Assembly: GCA_034359265.1 (NCBI GenBank) | Contig: CP136895.1 | Coordinates: 55,198,001-55,262,000, forward strand | Direction: 5' to 3' | Source of the DNA: Canna indica | Lineage: Eukaryota; Streptophyta; Magnoliopsida; Zingiberales; Cannaceae | Length of the DNA stretch: 64,000 nt | Shown here: one piece after another, positions 23,171-34,773 of the stretch | How positions within the stretch are numbered: position 1 is the stretch's first letter | Layout: each line of letters opens with the position of its first letter | Notes under the pieces: generated by a model | What the model saw: only the letters and a program-made list of their open reading frames with translations | Told to the model about the DNA's origin: nothing | The model's database searches: none | Program-made: the position numbers and the translations under genes

Positions 23171-23726
23171 CGAGAGAAATCTGGGACGAGCGGGGTTCGG
23201 TAACCCTAAAGAACTTCGAATATGAACCGCGGCCCGCGGGCGACTTGGATTCCGAACTTCCGATCTAAATTGAATCGCATTTAAGATTAGGACTTTGAAT
23301 ATGAACCATTTGGGAACATCTCACTCTTTCATACTTCAACTCATCATAAACTTAGATCTCATGTTAATTTAAAAAAAACTTAATTATATTTTTTGATCTC
23401 CTAAAATATTATATTTTTTTAATTTAATCCATTATTTTTATAAAAAAAATATTTAATTCCTCAAAAATTATTTTCATTTTTGTTTGGTCCATCCGTTAAC
23501 TTTTGATGTTAAGTGCCAATATAGAATGCTGACATGGACTAAAGAGGGGATCAAACAGAAAAAAATAAAATATTTTAAGGAACTAAATGAAAAAAAAATT
23601 AATAACCTAAAACATAATTAGTATATCACATGTCATGATATTAGTAGATGTAGTTTTTAACCCTACGATGAAGTTGAGAAAATTGTTCCTGACTGATAGT
23701 TGGGGCATTTTGGCTCGACGCCATGG
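23171..23726. other. spacer upstream of GCP5
   Basis: Contains a GGTTACCGAAC/TTTAGGG-type motif on the minus strand near 23200 (a telo-box-like element often seen in plant 5' regions), then AT-rich DNA with no gene. Confidence 0.3.
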
Positions 23727-24060
23727 GGGGGGGGGGGTACGTTTGTATTTATTACAAGTGGAGGTGATGACGTCGCCCAGTAATCTCATGGGGACATTGC
23801 TCAGAATGGGTCGAGATTGATCCCGAAGATGACGGGCTTGTAATGGCGTATACCTCGTGATAAGGGAGGACGTAAATATCCTCGTTTGACCGGGTGGATC
23901 CCCCAGGCAAAGTCGTTTGATCTAGCTTGAGTCAAATCCAAGAGTGTGGTTGGGTGAAGCCCTCTGGACGGAACCGTTTGGTTCGGCCCGAGATGAGTAG
24001 TGGGGCGTTGTTGGGTCTAATCCGATCGGACCCAATAGTTCTAGTCCAATCCACAACCCC
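23727..24060 (-). repeat. left LTR region of the Tat-type Gypsy
   Basis: Begins at a G-run next to GTACGTTTG and matches the right copy around 34260-34510 block by block. Exact termini were not found, so borders are approximate. Confidence 0.6.
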
Positions 24061-24164
24061 TTATTCCCTAGGATGTCGTCGTCTTTGCTTGGACGGTCCA
24101 GATTTGTCTCTGTCGAGATTATTGACGGTTCGATGAGAGGAAGTTCTTCGCTTATCATGCCGCC

Positions 24165-24171
24165 TATAAAG
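24165..24171 (+). promoter_or_regulatory. TATA box candidate for the antisense ORF
   Basis: TATAAAG on the plus strand, about 200 bp upstream of the ATG at 24372, followed by a pyrimidine-rich leader. Its orientation fits the antisense ORF, not the minus-strand gag-pol. Confidence 0.4.
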
Positions 24172-25481
24172 TTTTTTTTCTTTCTTGCCTTCGAAGCTTA
24201 GCTTCTTCCTTGACTCGGTGCTTTTAGGGATTTTCTTCAGCAGCAACTTCAAATTTTTCTCGATTGTCGCCACCTTTGTTTCTTCTTTAGGTGAGTTCTT
24301 TGTTGTTCTTGTAGGTCCTGTCTTAGGTCTGTAGGTTTAAACTAACTCGTCCCCATTTCTAGGGTTTCGTGATGGCGAGAAAGGGTGTTGTAGTAAAATC
24401 AGAAATTGGGACGTCGGTGAGGGATTTAGATTCCTACTCCTGGGTCTAGGAGGATGTGAAATTAAGTAGTTCGACGTTAATCGACCTTAACAACATTTTA
24501 TCTTTCCAAGAGAGGGTGTCTATTGCTCGTGAAGGCAACAAGGAGGACTACGAATGTCTTCCAAGCCTCTAGTCGGACCAGGTGTGTTGTAATACTAACT
24601 CAGAATTCATCTTCATATACTAGACCTTTTTCGAAGAATTGGGGATTCGTCTACCCTTCACCGAGTTTGAGCATGACGTCCTGAATTTGGTTAACGTGGC
24701 TCCCACATAATTGTACCCGAGCAGTTGGCTTTCTTTCGGTGCTTTGAGATTGTGATGAAATGGCTTAGGATCAAACCAAGCCTCCACGTCTTCTTTTTTT
24801 TCTTTCAAGCGAAGGGTGCCCAGAAAGGACGGTGGGTATCTTTCAAAGATGTCCTATGGAGGAAGCTTTTTGCTTTGTTTAAGAGTTCGTACAAAGGCTT
24901 CAAGGCCCGCTTCTTCAAGGTAGATCGTGAGAGAGGGTTTGGCCCTTCTGGTTGGAGGCTCCAAGTTGTGTTGAGAAGTTCTCTTTGTCCTGGAAGCTAG
25001 ATCCCTACTCTATTCAAGATTTTGAGGAGGGGAGTATCCCTCCCGAGGATGAAGTTTTAATTGACTTTTTAGAAAAGAATTGTCCGCTTGTTCTCTTGCT
25101 TCTCAAGAGATTTTAAATAGAAGTCACGATGAGTCCTTGGTCTTGGAATATATAAGTAGATTTTGCAATGTAATGCATTCAGTGTCTTTTCTTCATATGA
25201 AAATTATTCACTCGTCCAACCATTTTTTGTGTAGGGAAAATGTCTTTGTTGTGAAAGGCTCCTGATGCTCGCACTCGGTGGATGACAATGAGGGTAAATG
25301 AATCGAAGAACGATCCCTTGACGAAGACCTTGTTAAGGTCCGTGAAGTCTCGGCCTTCAAGGTCTTTAGCATCTCCTGCTTTAGATACAAACGAACAATT
25401 GGCATTATCGGATGCTCATACTCCTCCTTGCTCCCCTTTGAAACGTCGCAAAAGAGATAGAAGCTCCATCAAGAATCCAAG

Positions 25482-27253
25482 TGTTGGCTTAAGGTTTTCA
25501 ACATTAGTCTTAATCTCGGTTTTGATGATAACAAATATAGAACTAATGATTTAACTAAGAAATACTTTCAGGTTCCATATCGGTTAGCGCACGATGTCCT
25601 CGATCGAAAATATCGAAGAAATCGGGAAATCGGAAGGACATTGATCGACGTGCTAGGATTCGTCGAGAAGATAGTGTATAGGTTTAGGGTGTCTAGTTTA
25701 TATTGTAATATCCTTATGATGATGCATTAGAACCCAAAAACCATCCCTGAATCCCAAAATATGAAAACCCGAAAACTGTCCTGAAATAACCTAGGGAGCT
25801 CCTTGGAGGGCTATATGACCTAGATACTTTCTTGACATAAAAAATTACGGTAATTGTTCCTTGGGTTAAAATTAGATAACAATGTATTTTTTATGATTTT
25901 TTGAAAGCCTTTAGCCTACCCTTATTTGACCTGAAAAATTAGAAAAGTTTCGTTTTCCAAAAATTTGTGCTAGTCCCCAAAAACTAGATTTTGATTCTTA
26001 AGTATTTTAATTTTTTAGATATTTTTATTGAATTCAAATGGGGGGTAATTCTTATATAACATTTATGTTTTAAAGTTATTAATGTTATATAAGTAGACTT
26101 AGTGAAGACAGAACCAGAAAACGAACAAACTAAGCCTAACCAAACTGCCCAGTCCAGGTTCGGTCGACCGGTCGATCGACCAAATAGTGTTGAAAATTGG
26201 TAGTAGCCAATTCGGTCGATCGAAGATGGTTAAAAAGCGACAGTGGCTACTTCGGTCGACCGGGCGATCGATCGACTGAGGCCAATATCTGGCAGTGCGT
26301 GTGTCGATCGACCGGATTGAGGATCGCAGACTCGTGACTTATTCGATCGACCCGTCAGTCGACCGAACAAAGTAATTAAGGCCAACGGTCGCTGGGCGAT
26401 CGACCGACGATCGATCGACAAGCGATCGAACGACGAAAATGGCTAGTTTTCCACCCGTTGAGCTGTCGTTCTGTTAAGGGGTTATAAATACTCCTCTCCA
26501 TCCTTCATTAACCACAATTAACAATTGATTCAAGCCTCTATTGAGCCAATTCTTGATCGTTCTAAAGCTTTTCTTGAGTCATCTTCTTGATAATCCTAGA
26601 AAGTTTCTAAGATACATCATTGTTCTTGCCTTCCAGCTTTGAACGATTTATCATTGAGGCATCAAGAGGAACTAGGACTCATGTTTGGAGCTAAGTATTT
26701 ATTGTATTATTTATTTGCTCCATTACTTGTGTATTTTTGTGATTTATTTCATTATATTTGAACGTGCAAGAAGACCTAGTGTTAGGTCTTGTAATTGAGT
26801 GATATTCTTGGTGAAGAAGGTGTAAAGCCACTTGTGTAAACGTAGTTTACTAGAATTAGTTTTTGTTGTCCTTAGGATTGAGGTGAGAGAGTGCTCTCGG
26901 TAGGAAGGCAGAGACTTCCGGGTGTGGAAGTGTCTTCAGTTTGAGAGCGGAGACTCTCCGGTGAAAACGTCATCATTGTAAAGGAAACAAGATAATCTAG
27001 TAAAACTAGTTTGGAAATCCTAAGCTTGGTGCTTAGGTAGTGGAGTAGGCATTGGAGCCGAACCACTATAAATCATTGTGTTTGCATTGATATCCTATTT
27101 GTATTTATTGCTTTATCATTTATCGCTTCTGCATTTAGTCATTCAATCTTGAATTGCCTAAGTGATCTAAGAATACGATTAAAATCGAAATTAGACGAAG
27201 AAATTAGACAACACACTATTCACCCCCCCTCTAGTGTGGCTATTTCACCAACA
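25482..27253 (+). mobile_element. solo LTR A (1,772 bp)
   Basis: Starts TGTTGGCTTAAGGTTTTC, ends CCCCCCTCTAGTG...CACCAACA, flanked by perfect 5-bp duplication CCAAG (25477-25481, 27254-27258). No internal retroelement domains, so a solo LTR is the simplest reading. The middle (26155-26430) has a dense cluster of GGTCGACCGG/TCGATCGAC words. Superfamily not determined. Confidence 0.8.
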
Positions 27254-27951
27254 CCAAGTTCCCAATCGGCAGATTTCCCAGTAGGTGGGGTTACGATCGT
27301 GCCTGTAGAGACTGTGAAAATTCCTTCGCCAACTAATCCTTCTAGGGTGGCAGTGGTGTTCAGGTGGCATCCTTGGTGGGGGTAGGCCCATGTGAGTCTT
27401 TTCAATCTGGCTTTTTTATCTTGGTCGGGCAACTGCAAGAGTCTTTGCACAGGGAGTCGGCCGTTCATTCTCGTGAGGTTGAGCCGTTAAAGAGGGCTCC
27501 AGAATCCAAGATCAGTGAGGTCGATCTTCTAAACACCCGAGTAAAAGAGGCAGAAAGTCAAGCTGCAACTGCTCAAGCAGAGTTAGCTAAGCTTCATCGA
27601 GATTTGGTTGTGGTCATAGCGAAGAATTCCCGTTTGGAGGCCAAGACTAAGGTAGTTAGAGCGCGGTTGCAAGCTGAATTTGAGGTAACTAAAGCGTAAT
27701 TGCGAGATGAATTTAAAGCGGCAGAAGTGCAACTACGGGCTGAGGGGGACAAATGGCGATCTGACGCACAAAGGCTTGAGGCCGAGGTGCATCACTTAAA
27801 CAGTGCTACTGTCCGGGTGTATGATGCAGGTTTTTATAAAGCCATCGAGCAGGCTCAACTTCTAGCTCCCGAAATCGATTTTTTCAAAAGTCGACCCATC
27901 CAAGGAAGTGAAGGATGGCATGTTGGTGGTTTCAGTACCCAAGGAGGAAAT

Positions 27952-29532
27952 TGAGAGCGAAATGGCGACACTAGAGGGGGGGTAAATAGTGTATTTACTA
28001 AGTAATTAGCCTAAATTCACTTTTAATTGATTTCTTAAATCGGTTTATGCAAGATGCAATTATGTGATTGTATGCGGAAGCTATAAATGATGGAGCAATA
28101 AAAACAAACAATCAAACCAATGCAAACACGCAATTTATAGTGGTTCGGCCCCAATGCTTACTCCACTACCTAAGCACTCCGTTTAGGATTTTCAAACTAG
28201 GTTTTACTAGATTAATTAGTTTCCCTTACAACGAGGACTTTTCCCCGAAAAGACTCCGCTCTCCAACCGAATGCACTTCCACACCCGGAAGTATCCCGCC
28301 TTCCTATCGAGAGCTCTTTCCCACCTCAACCTAAGGGACAACTAAAACTAATCCTAGTAAGCGCTAAGTGTACACATGTGGCTTTACTCCTTTTCACCAA
28401 GGATACCACTTCACCCAATTCAAGACCAAACACCTGGTCTTCTACAAACCTAAATTAAAACAGTTCAAACAATAATTAAAAGATACAACGAAAAGAACAA
28501 AGGATAAATACAAGATTAACTACTCTTTTCGGGCCTTCAAAAACTCCAACTCGCCAAGTAGAATATCTTGAATTGAAGCCCGAGTTGAGGAGCAGAGTGC
28601 GCAGGAAGAAGAACTCATGGAAGTAGCAGAGCGCAAGCGTTTTGATCTTTGGAAGGCTTTGGATCTCTCTTGGATGACTCAATAAGATCTGTAGAAGAGT
28701 GTGTGAGAAATTAAATGAATCATACAGGGGTGTATTTATACCTTCGTGAAGCAACGACAGCTCAACGGATAAAAATCTATCCGTTACAAACCGCCGATCG
28801 AAGCACCGGTCGAAGCATCGGTCGACCGGTCATTCAACCGCTACAATTTTCCTTGTGGTTGGTCGACCGACTGGTTGACCGCCAGACGCGGATCGCACTA
28901 TCCGCGATCTTCGATCAACCCGTCGGTCGACCCACGTGATCTCGTGTCACGACATTCAGTAGGTCGGTCGACCGACTGGTCGACTGCCAAGCTACTGCCC
29001 ATTTTGGGCTTTGGTCGGTCGACGCCAGATGCAAGAAGCTTGCGTTTTTATTTTTGGTCGATCGATCGATCGACCGACACAAGCTGCGTCTACAGCTTAG
29101 CCTCTGTCCGGTCGATCGATCGGTCGACCGATAGGGCTACTGCCTTTTACCTTACCCTATTCGGTCGACCGCCCGATCGACTAAACATAGGCTGAGTTTG
29201 TTTTCTCAGTCGATTTTCTTTTGCGTTTTATTTTTGGGTTTCGACTTTTCAACGAGCATCATCTTGGAGAGCTTTTGACTTGATCTTTGGACTCATCCAA
29301 GCGACTTGGGTGCACTCGTTGATCTTCGAGAAACTTCTGCGACGAACCCGAGCGCGACGATCAATGTCCTTCTAATTTTACGATTTCTCCGATTTATCTG
29401 ATTGCGGACATCGAACGCTAGTCGATATGAAACCTGAAAGATATTCTCAATGAAATCATTAGTTCCTTGTTTGTTATCATCAAAACCATCAAGACCGAGA
29501 TTAAGGCTAAGGTTGAAAACCTAAAGCCAATA
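27952..29532 (-). mobile_element. solo LTR B (1,581 bp), inverted relative to A
   Basis: Reverse complement starts TATTGGCTTTAGGTTTTC and ends near CCCCCCTCTAGTGTCGCC, colinear with A over its length at roughly three-quarters identity. It has imperfect 5-bp duplication GAAAT/GAAAC (27947-27951, 29533-29537). It carries its own TCGA-rich cluster at 28790-29180. Confidence 0.75.
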
Positions 29533-29916
29533 GAAACTTCTGTCCATCCTAAGGAGGATTTGCCAAAGAGTGTTGTTTCAAAGAAGAGGGTTCATGTTGC
29601 ATCGACCGAGGCTAAGTAGTTTCATTAAATTACTCGTGTGCGGGGTTAGTTTATTCGGCTTATAACGAATTATTACCCCTCGGGCCTTTTAACTGTTAGC
29701 CCTTTGTGGGCTCACCTTGTGATTTGTATGCTTTATTTTCTTTACTTGGTTGCCCGGTATCGTTTGGCTTGTCCCTTTAAAGATATTTGTTTTTAGGCAG
29801 ACCCTTGGGGGGCTAGGGTGGCCTTGCTTAATTAGGCTAGTTTTCAAATCGTGTGGCGGTGAGAGGGTACCGAGTCCCTTAGTGTGTAGGTTGGATAAGA
29901 ATCTAAAGGTAGGAGA

Positions 29917-30225
29917 TAGTGGCGTGGTAGCCAAAGACCACACTTGGAGGTTCATGCCGAGCTCGCCGAGGAGCGTAAGGTGGGACCATGCGCAAGGAGT
30001 CGTGTAATGGCTCTAAGGCCGAAAGTAGTGGCGTAGTAGCCAAAGATTGCACTCGGGGGGTTCAGGTCGAGCTCGCCGAGGAGCGTAAGACGAAACTGCG
30101 CGCGAGGAGTCGTATAAGGGCTCTGAGGCTGAAAATAGTGGCGTAGTAGCCAAAGATTACACTCGGGGGTTCAAGCCGAGCTCGCCGAGGAGCGTAAGAT
30201 GGAACCGTGCACGAGGAGTCATTTT
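29917..30225. repeat. about 110-bp tandem repeat, 2.8 copies
   Basis: Units start at 29917, 30026 and 30136 with TAGTGGCGTAGTAGCCAAAG and contain GAGCTCGCCGAGGAGCGTAA. Located between the antisense ORF and the protease of the Tat-type Gypsy, where such elements often carry satellites-like repeats. Confidence 0.88.
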
Positions 30226-30829
30226 GCTCATTTTAGAGCTCACTGGGCTGAGTTGGAGGCCGTATTTAGGGTCGAGGACCAAACTTGATGAAAACCGAGC
30301 TCGCGAGAAATACACTTGGGGTCGTTGAGGGCGTAGGGAGACCAGAATAGACACTAAGGCCGGCGAACCAGACTAGTGAAAATTGAGTTCTAGTTGCTGA
30401 GTGGAGTGCTGGGTTTTGGGGCCTAAGATCATGACGGCGCGAGGGTGAAAGTCTGTGTTATGGGGTTTAGGCCGATCTCATGCGTGATGACTCAAATAAG
30501 TTTCAAATAGAGTATTTGTTAAAGCGGCGAGATAATCATAGTACTGTCCTGAACATTCACAGAGAAAAATTCTAGGAATGCAATGTTATTGAGAAATAAA
30601 GAAATTGTGCGTACAGGAGGAGAGCTAGGTTCCGAGCCTTATTAGTGTTTTTTGATCATGGCTTGAGTTCTGTCAATGGTTGAGTCATGGATGCTTTCGC
30701 ATGTCCCGTCTTGGGTTTTGTTCGGAGGTTCCGGTCGATTGTTTGCTATTGGATGCGGAGAGCGTTTGCGGACCACTAGGCTCTTTTTTCGTCTCGGTCA
30801 CCTTTGATTTGAGACATTCGTTATAGCAC

Positions 30830-31440
30830 CATCATGCTTCTTTTTTATCGGTGTGTAGCACACCTACCTCCGTTTCCGAGACGAAAAACTTCAATGCCAT
30901 ATAGGGAGTAGACACAACGACTCCCAAATTATTTAGAGACGATCGCCCTAGGGTCATGTGGTACAGACTGGGCATGTTGATAACAAGGTATAGTACATCA
31001 ATTGTTTTTGCCCTTGGCTGGGAGTTGGAATGTCGTCCTTAACCATATGGCTACCCGAACGTCAACCCTTTCCCCGAAGAAGCCTACCAGGTCGCCCTTG
31101 CATGGGGTAAGTGAGGCTTCTATTAATTGCATTCTCTCGAAGGTAGAGTGGAAAAGGATATCAGTTGAGTTGCCTTGGTCGACTATGACCCTTTTGATGA
31201 TGAAATTTCCTGCAATTACAGAGATTACGACGGTGTGGTCGAGTGGCGCTACTGACCGCTATTACTATCTAAGAAGATCTTTTCCCAGCAGAGCTCGATT
31301 CCCCGTTCCTTGTAAGTCTACCAACGATGTAGTTGATGACCTCTCGGGGTTCGGCTTTCGAGCGATAAGCTCACTTGCCATCCTTATGACTGAATGGGGA
31401 TTGGGAGGGGGTATGCCTTCGTACCCTACCCGGATAGTGT
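30830..31440 (-). pseudogene. Gypsy protease region
   Basis: The minus strand reads IIKRVIVDQGNSTDILFHST, then LTPCKGDLVGFFGERVDVRV, and, frameshifted, GVVVSTPYMALKFFVS and TEVGVLHTDKKEA. The D-Q-G-N-S-T-D-I-L-F motif stands where family members have an aspartic protease active site (D-x-G-S-S/A-D). Stops follow, and the pol genes that should come next are missing. Confidence 0.65.
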
Positions 31441-31442
31441 GA

Positions 31443-32360
31443 GGTTCAATCTACAGGGATCGAACGCCCTTCGGTGATTAGTTACCGTGCAACTAAATCC
31501 CTCGGTTACAATGTCCCAAAGTCGGCTAAGGTATGGAAGAAGTGTTAAATCTTAATACTGATTCATACGTATTCCACCCACCAAGATGTCATCTCAATAA
31601 TGAAACGTTAGAAACATCTTCCTGACTTTCATGTATATTCTGGCCAAAGATTTCCGAGTCAACACTTGCAAGGACACATAGGACATTACCTCCTCTCACT
31701 AGGAGTAACAGATTCTATGTTAGTTGCTCACCTACCTCCATGAATGCTTCCCCATGCCCAGTAATAACCGACCATGATGCTGAGAGCCACGTAGGGATAG
31801 AACCAAAGCAATGGGTCGTCACTCACAATGTAACCATGACAACCTCAAGTCCAATGACTTCTTGCACCTACTATCACCCGAGGAACATCCTATTGACACT
31901 CATGTAAGGATTCCATTTTGTGTTCCTCGTGCAGGTCCGTTTAGTGAACTCATTCTCTAATGAGCACTTGCACTTGTACATTAATGACGGTTCATACGTA
32001 ACTGTGAGATTATCTACCCCTTATCGTATAGGGCATGTACCAAGTGCACTAGTCTATTCGGAATCACTAATCCCCTAATTGATGATCCTACGACTAGGAA
32101 CATTTAGAATAGGGGCATCTGGATTCCAAGTCTCATTGGCATGATCTCATTATGGTCTCAGAATCATTTGCCCGGGTTTATGGGGTTCATCACAATATTT
32201 ATGAATAAAGATGCAACATATGATGAAAAAGCTATTTCATTAAATTGATTAACCTTGAATAATCCCTAAACACATCGACATATGATTGGCTCAATGGCAC
32301 ATTCCTTTCACCAAGCTCCCCTAGTCCAATAGAACTTTCCTAACAAGGAAGTCATTAGCG
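31443..32360. other. unassigned insertion inside gag of the Tat-type Gypsy
   Basis: About 0.9 kb without coding signal between the protease side and the gag zinc-finger side. It contains phrases such as TTCCTCGTGCAGGTCCGTTT that look like LTR sequence of another retroelement, but I could not define termini or a target duplication. Confidence 0.35.
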
Positions 32361-32399
32361 ATTATAGAAATGACGATGGGGTCATGTAAGTTCTTATCA

Positions 32400-34015
32400 A
32401 TATAAAAATCAAGTTCATAGAATTACACCGGGATTTGGATGTGAGGCCTCTGTGGGTGGGTCACGTCGTCGATTGGCATGATGGCTAGAGCGACTTCTTT
32501 CTAGTTGAGCTTGTCCCGTCTCCTCCAGCGAATCCCTTAGCTATGTGGTCGATGAGCCAACGGGTCTCAATGATCAGCTAGTCAGCTCTACGACCATCTT
32601 GGTCGCCTCCTTCACTTCTCGGCGGTGGCATCCTGCTCGGACTTCGATGGTGTGAGGTGTAATTCTGCCGGTCTCGATTGCGGCTTCGTCTGTGGTTGAT
32701 GTAGCGATCGAGGCGACCTTCTCTTATTAGGCGCTCGATTTGGTCTTTGAGCATCAAAAACTCTTCGACGGTGTGCTCGTAGGTGCGGTGGAAATCACAC
32801 TTCTTGCTTCTGTCAGCATTAGACAGGGATATCAGCTTTCCCGTGTTGTTGGGGTATTTGAGCAGCTACAGGTTGTAAATCTCTTGAAGGATAATCTCCC
32901 TTTTCGCATTCAGCGTAGTGTATTCGTCGTACCTGGGGCTAGGTCGAGGAGGCAACCTTCCCCTTCTGTCGCTATCCTACTAGCGTCGATCTCGATCCTC
33001 GCCTTTTCTTCAGGCTTTTTGGACTTTTTGTCCTTGGCACCATCTTTGGCGGTCTGCCTATCAGCCTTTATGTCCTCTCAGAGTACTTTTATCTCTATAT
33101 AGCACACTCATATTCTCAGAACTCGGCCATACTCCTCGATTTGGCGAGAGCGATCTGGTCCGCGAACTATTCGGGCTTCAGACCGTGTTTGATGGAGTAT
33201 AACTCGATGTGTGTATCGAGATTAGGGATCTCCATAGCCATGTCATGGAATCTTTTCAAGTATTCTATTTGTGGCTCATGTTGTCCTTGCTTGATGTAGT
33301 GGAGCGAGTCCTCGATCTTGGAGCAAATCCACGACAAGGAAAATTGATTGGTGAAGGCTCATGAGAGCTCCTAGAAAGTGTATACCGACACTGGCGAGAG
33401 GGTCGAGAACTATAGTAGCGCAGCCTACTCCAAAAAAGTGGGGAAAGCTCGATTAGATAATGAAGTTGGTTGTGCCATTGAGGAGCATCATCGATCTAAA
33501 CATCATCAGGTGGGTGGTCGGATCACCCGTGACATCGTAAGGCTGAAGAGTGGTCGACGGTTTAAAGTTGTAGGGGAGACGAACTACCATAATATGCTTG
33601 GCAAAGGGCCCCGAGTTGATGGTGGGGGGAGGAACGATCTCTATGACCCTAGTTCCTTCTTCTTCTTGCTTGTGGTGTGTGTGGGAGACATCATCCCGAA
33701 AAGCAGAGGGCGGCCTCCCAGATCTTTCAAGATGACTCTCCTCATCATGTTCTGAGCGACAATAATCGTGCTTGGCTAGGTGTTGCTCCCTACGTTGTTT
33801 TAACGCCTTGACCCGAGTTATTAACATTTGATTTTGCATATAGAGATTGTCAATCAAACAGTGTAGCTCTTCCGATCTTGGGTTGGTGGGAACCGGAGCG
33901 TCACTTCTCGTCGTGTTAGTGTCACCAAGTAGCGGGGTAACGCCGCCGCTAGGTTGTTGCCTATGTGCAGTAGCGTTCGCCTGAATCTGCGGGTACCTAC
34001 CATGATGGAGCATGT
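32400..34015 (-). pseudogene. Gypsy (Tat-type) gag
   Basis: From the N-terminus the minus strand gives a Gln/Pro-rich start (MLHHGRYPQIQANATAHRQQ), then PPPTINSGPFAKHIMVVRLP and FKPSTTLQPYDVTGDPTTHL, which match the start of the retrotransposon gag domain. After frameshifts come a helical capsid-like part and, near 32830-32690, CDFHRTYEHTVEEFLMLKDQ followed by RLIREGRLDRYINHRRSRNR. The last is the basic zinc-finger-like tail common in this lineage. Not translatable as one protein. Confidence 0.72.
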
Positions 34016-34028
34016 AAAATTTACTTAG

Positions 34029-34044
34029 CCCGCGGTGGGCGCCA
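34029..34044 (-). other. primer-binding site of the Tat-type Gypsy
   Basis: Minus strand TGGCGCCCACCGCGGG, matching the PBS form common in plant Tat/Gypsy elements, placed between the right LTR and the gag start. Confidence 0.7.
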
Positions 34045-34122
34045 AATGCTCTTGCCTGAAGCCGGCCCGGGTGATGCAGTCCTTCGCGTCTCCTGGTCCG
34101 GTGCGACTTCAATGGGGAGGGG

Positions 34123-34510
34123 GGGGGGGGGGGGGGGGGGGCGTGACCTCTATAGACATTTTGACACTCAAGTAAGAAGAAATTCCAGGTGGTGGGTATG
34201 GAATTGGAATCAAGAGTATACCTGATGCACATCGTGTGTGTTTATAGTGCATGATATGAATGTCTCGGGGCGATGATGTCTCCCCGAATCTCGTGGAGAT
34301 ATACCCAGAATGGGTCGAGGTTTATCCCAGAGATATCGGGCTTATTAGTGTTGAATCTCTAATAATTAATGAAGGACATGAGTGTCCTTGGATGGTCGGG
34401 CGGAGCCCCTGAGCTAGGTGATGTTTGGCGTGACTTGAGCCAGGTTCATGAGTGTGAGCGTTTCTGGGTCTGATCCGACCGAGCCCAAAATTCTTGTCCA
34501 GTCCAAGTTT
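34123..34510 (-). repeat. right LTR region of the Tat-type Gypsy
   Basis: Follows a G-run of more than 20 bases at 34117-34141. Shares ordered blocks with the left LTR region. The full LTR may start nearer 34047, just after the PBS. Confidence 0.6.
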
Positions 34511-34679
34511 AAATGGATTGAAACACTAAGATTTATCATAAATGAAGCTTAAAAAAATTTACACAAGAAACTAGACCTAAACCTAATTCTTGATACGCCT
34601 TGGCACCGAGTATCAATTTCACTAAAATTTTCTTTTTGAAATCCAAAATCGAACTTGGTGCACATATCGTTTCTTCAAC

Positions 34680-34773
34680 CTAAAGTGAATACTTAATAAA
34701 CACATTAGAAATATGTTTATTATAATCAAAACTAATATTGAGACTAAGGTTGAAAACCTTAATAAGGCCAACA
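34680..34773 (-). mobile_element. terminal fragment of the same LTR family as A and B
   Basis: The minus strand from 34773 reads TGTTGGCCTTATTAAGGTTT and continues with the TTAGTCTCAAT...TTTTGATTATAA block shared with A and B, then loses similarity. Confidence 0.6.

Larger units (their letters stand above)
24372..29618 (+). pseudogene. antisense extra ORF: 'putative gypsy-type transposon' family protein, broken
   Basis: Runs on the plus strand, opposite to gag. Part 1 (24372-25481) starts MARKGVVVKSEIGTS and holds the family core LPFTEFEHDVLNLVNV...YPSSWLSFGAFEIV...KGRWVSFKDV, with several stops. After solo LTR A, part 2 (27254-27951) is coiled-coil-like (LLNTRVKEAESQAATAQAEL, then repeated RLEAE-type heptads). 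After solo LTR B, part 3 (29533-29618) reads SVHPKEDLPKSVVSKKRVHV and stops. A 'Transposase_28'-like N-terminal domain plus coiled coil is typical of extra ORFs in plant Gypsy elements, whose function is unknown. The copy is dead. Confidence 0.7.
23727..34510 (-). mobile_element. Tat-type Gypsy LTR retrotransposon with antisense extra ORF, internally deleted
   Basis: Minus-orientation element. Diverged direct LTR repeats lie at about 23727-24060 (left, 3' LTR) and about 34123-34510 (right, 5' LTR). Shared stretches include ACCCAGAATGGGTCGAG, GGGTCTGATCCGACCG and CTTGAGTCA. The PBS is TGGCGCCCACCGCGGG (34044-34029). Minus strand: gag (34015 down to about 32400) and protease (about 31440-30830). 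Plus strand: extra ORF remnants (24372-29618). Reverse transcriptase and integrase are absent, so the copy lost most of pol. A PBS of this type plus an extra ORF between pol and 3' LTR is characteristic of the Tat lineage. Confidence 0.78.

Noticed and set aside
23053..23268. Plus-strand 71-residue frame near the GCP5 5' end
   Set aside because: GC-rich leader/promoter region of the minus-strand gene; no conservation recognised and no plus-strand gene context.
31002..31442. Plus-strand 146-residue open frame
   Set aside because: It is the reverse strand of Gypsy protease sequence that is recognisable on the minus strand.
31443..32360. Solo LTR call for the unassigned block in gag
   Set aside because: No TG...CA ends or target duplication could be located, so it is left as unassigned.
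34117..34141. Long G-run (with similar runs at 23726 and a C-run at 13630) as G-quadruplex regulators
   Set aside because: Lengths of this kind are often unstable or assembly-sensitive; nothing else nearby supports a regulatory role.
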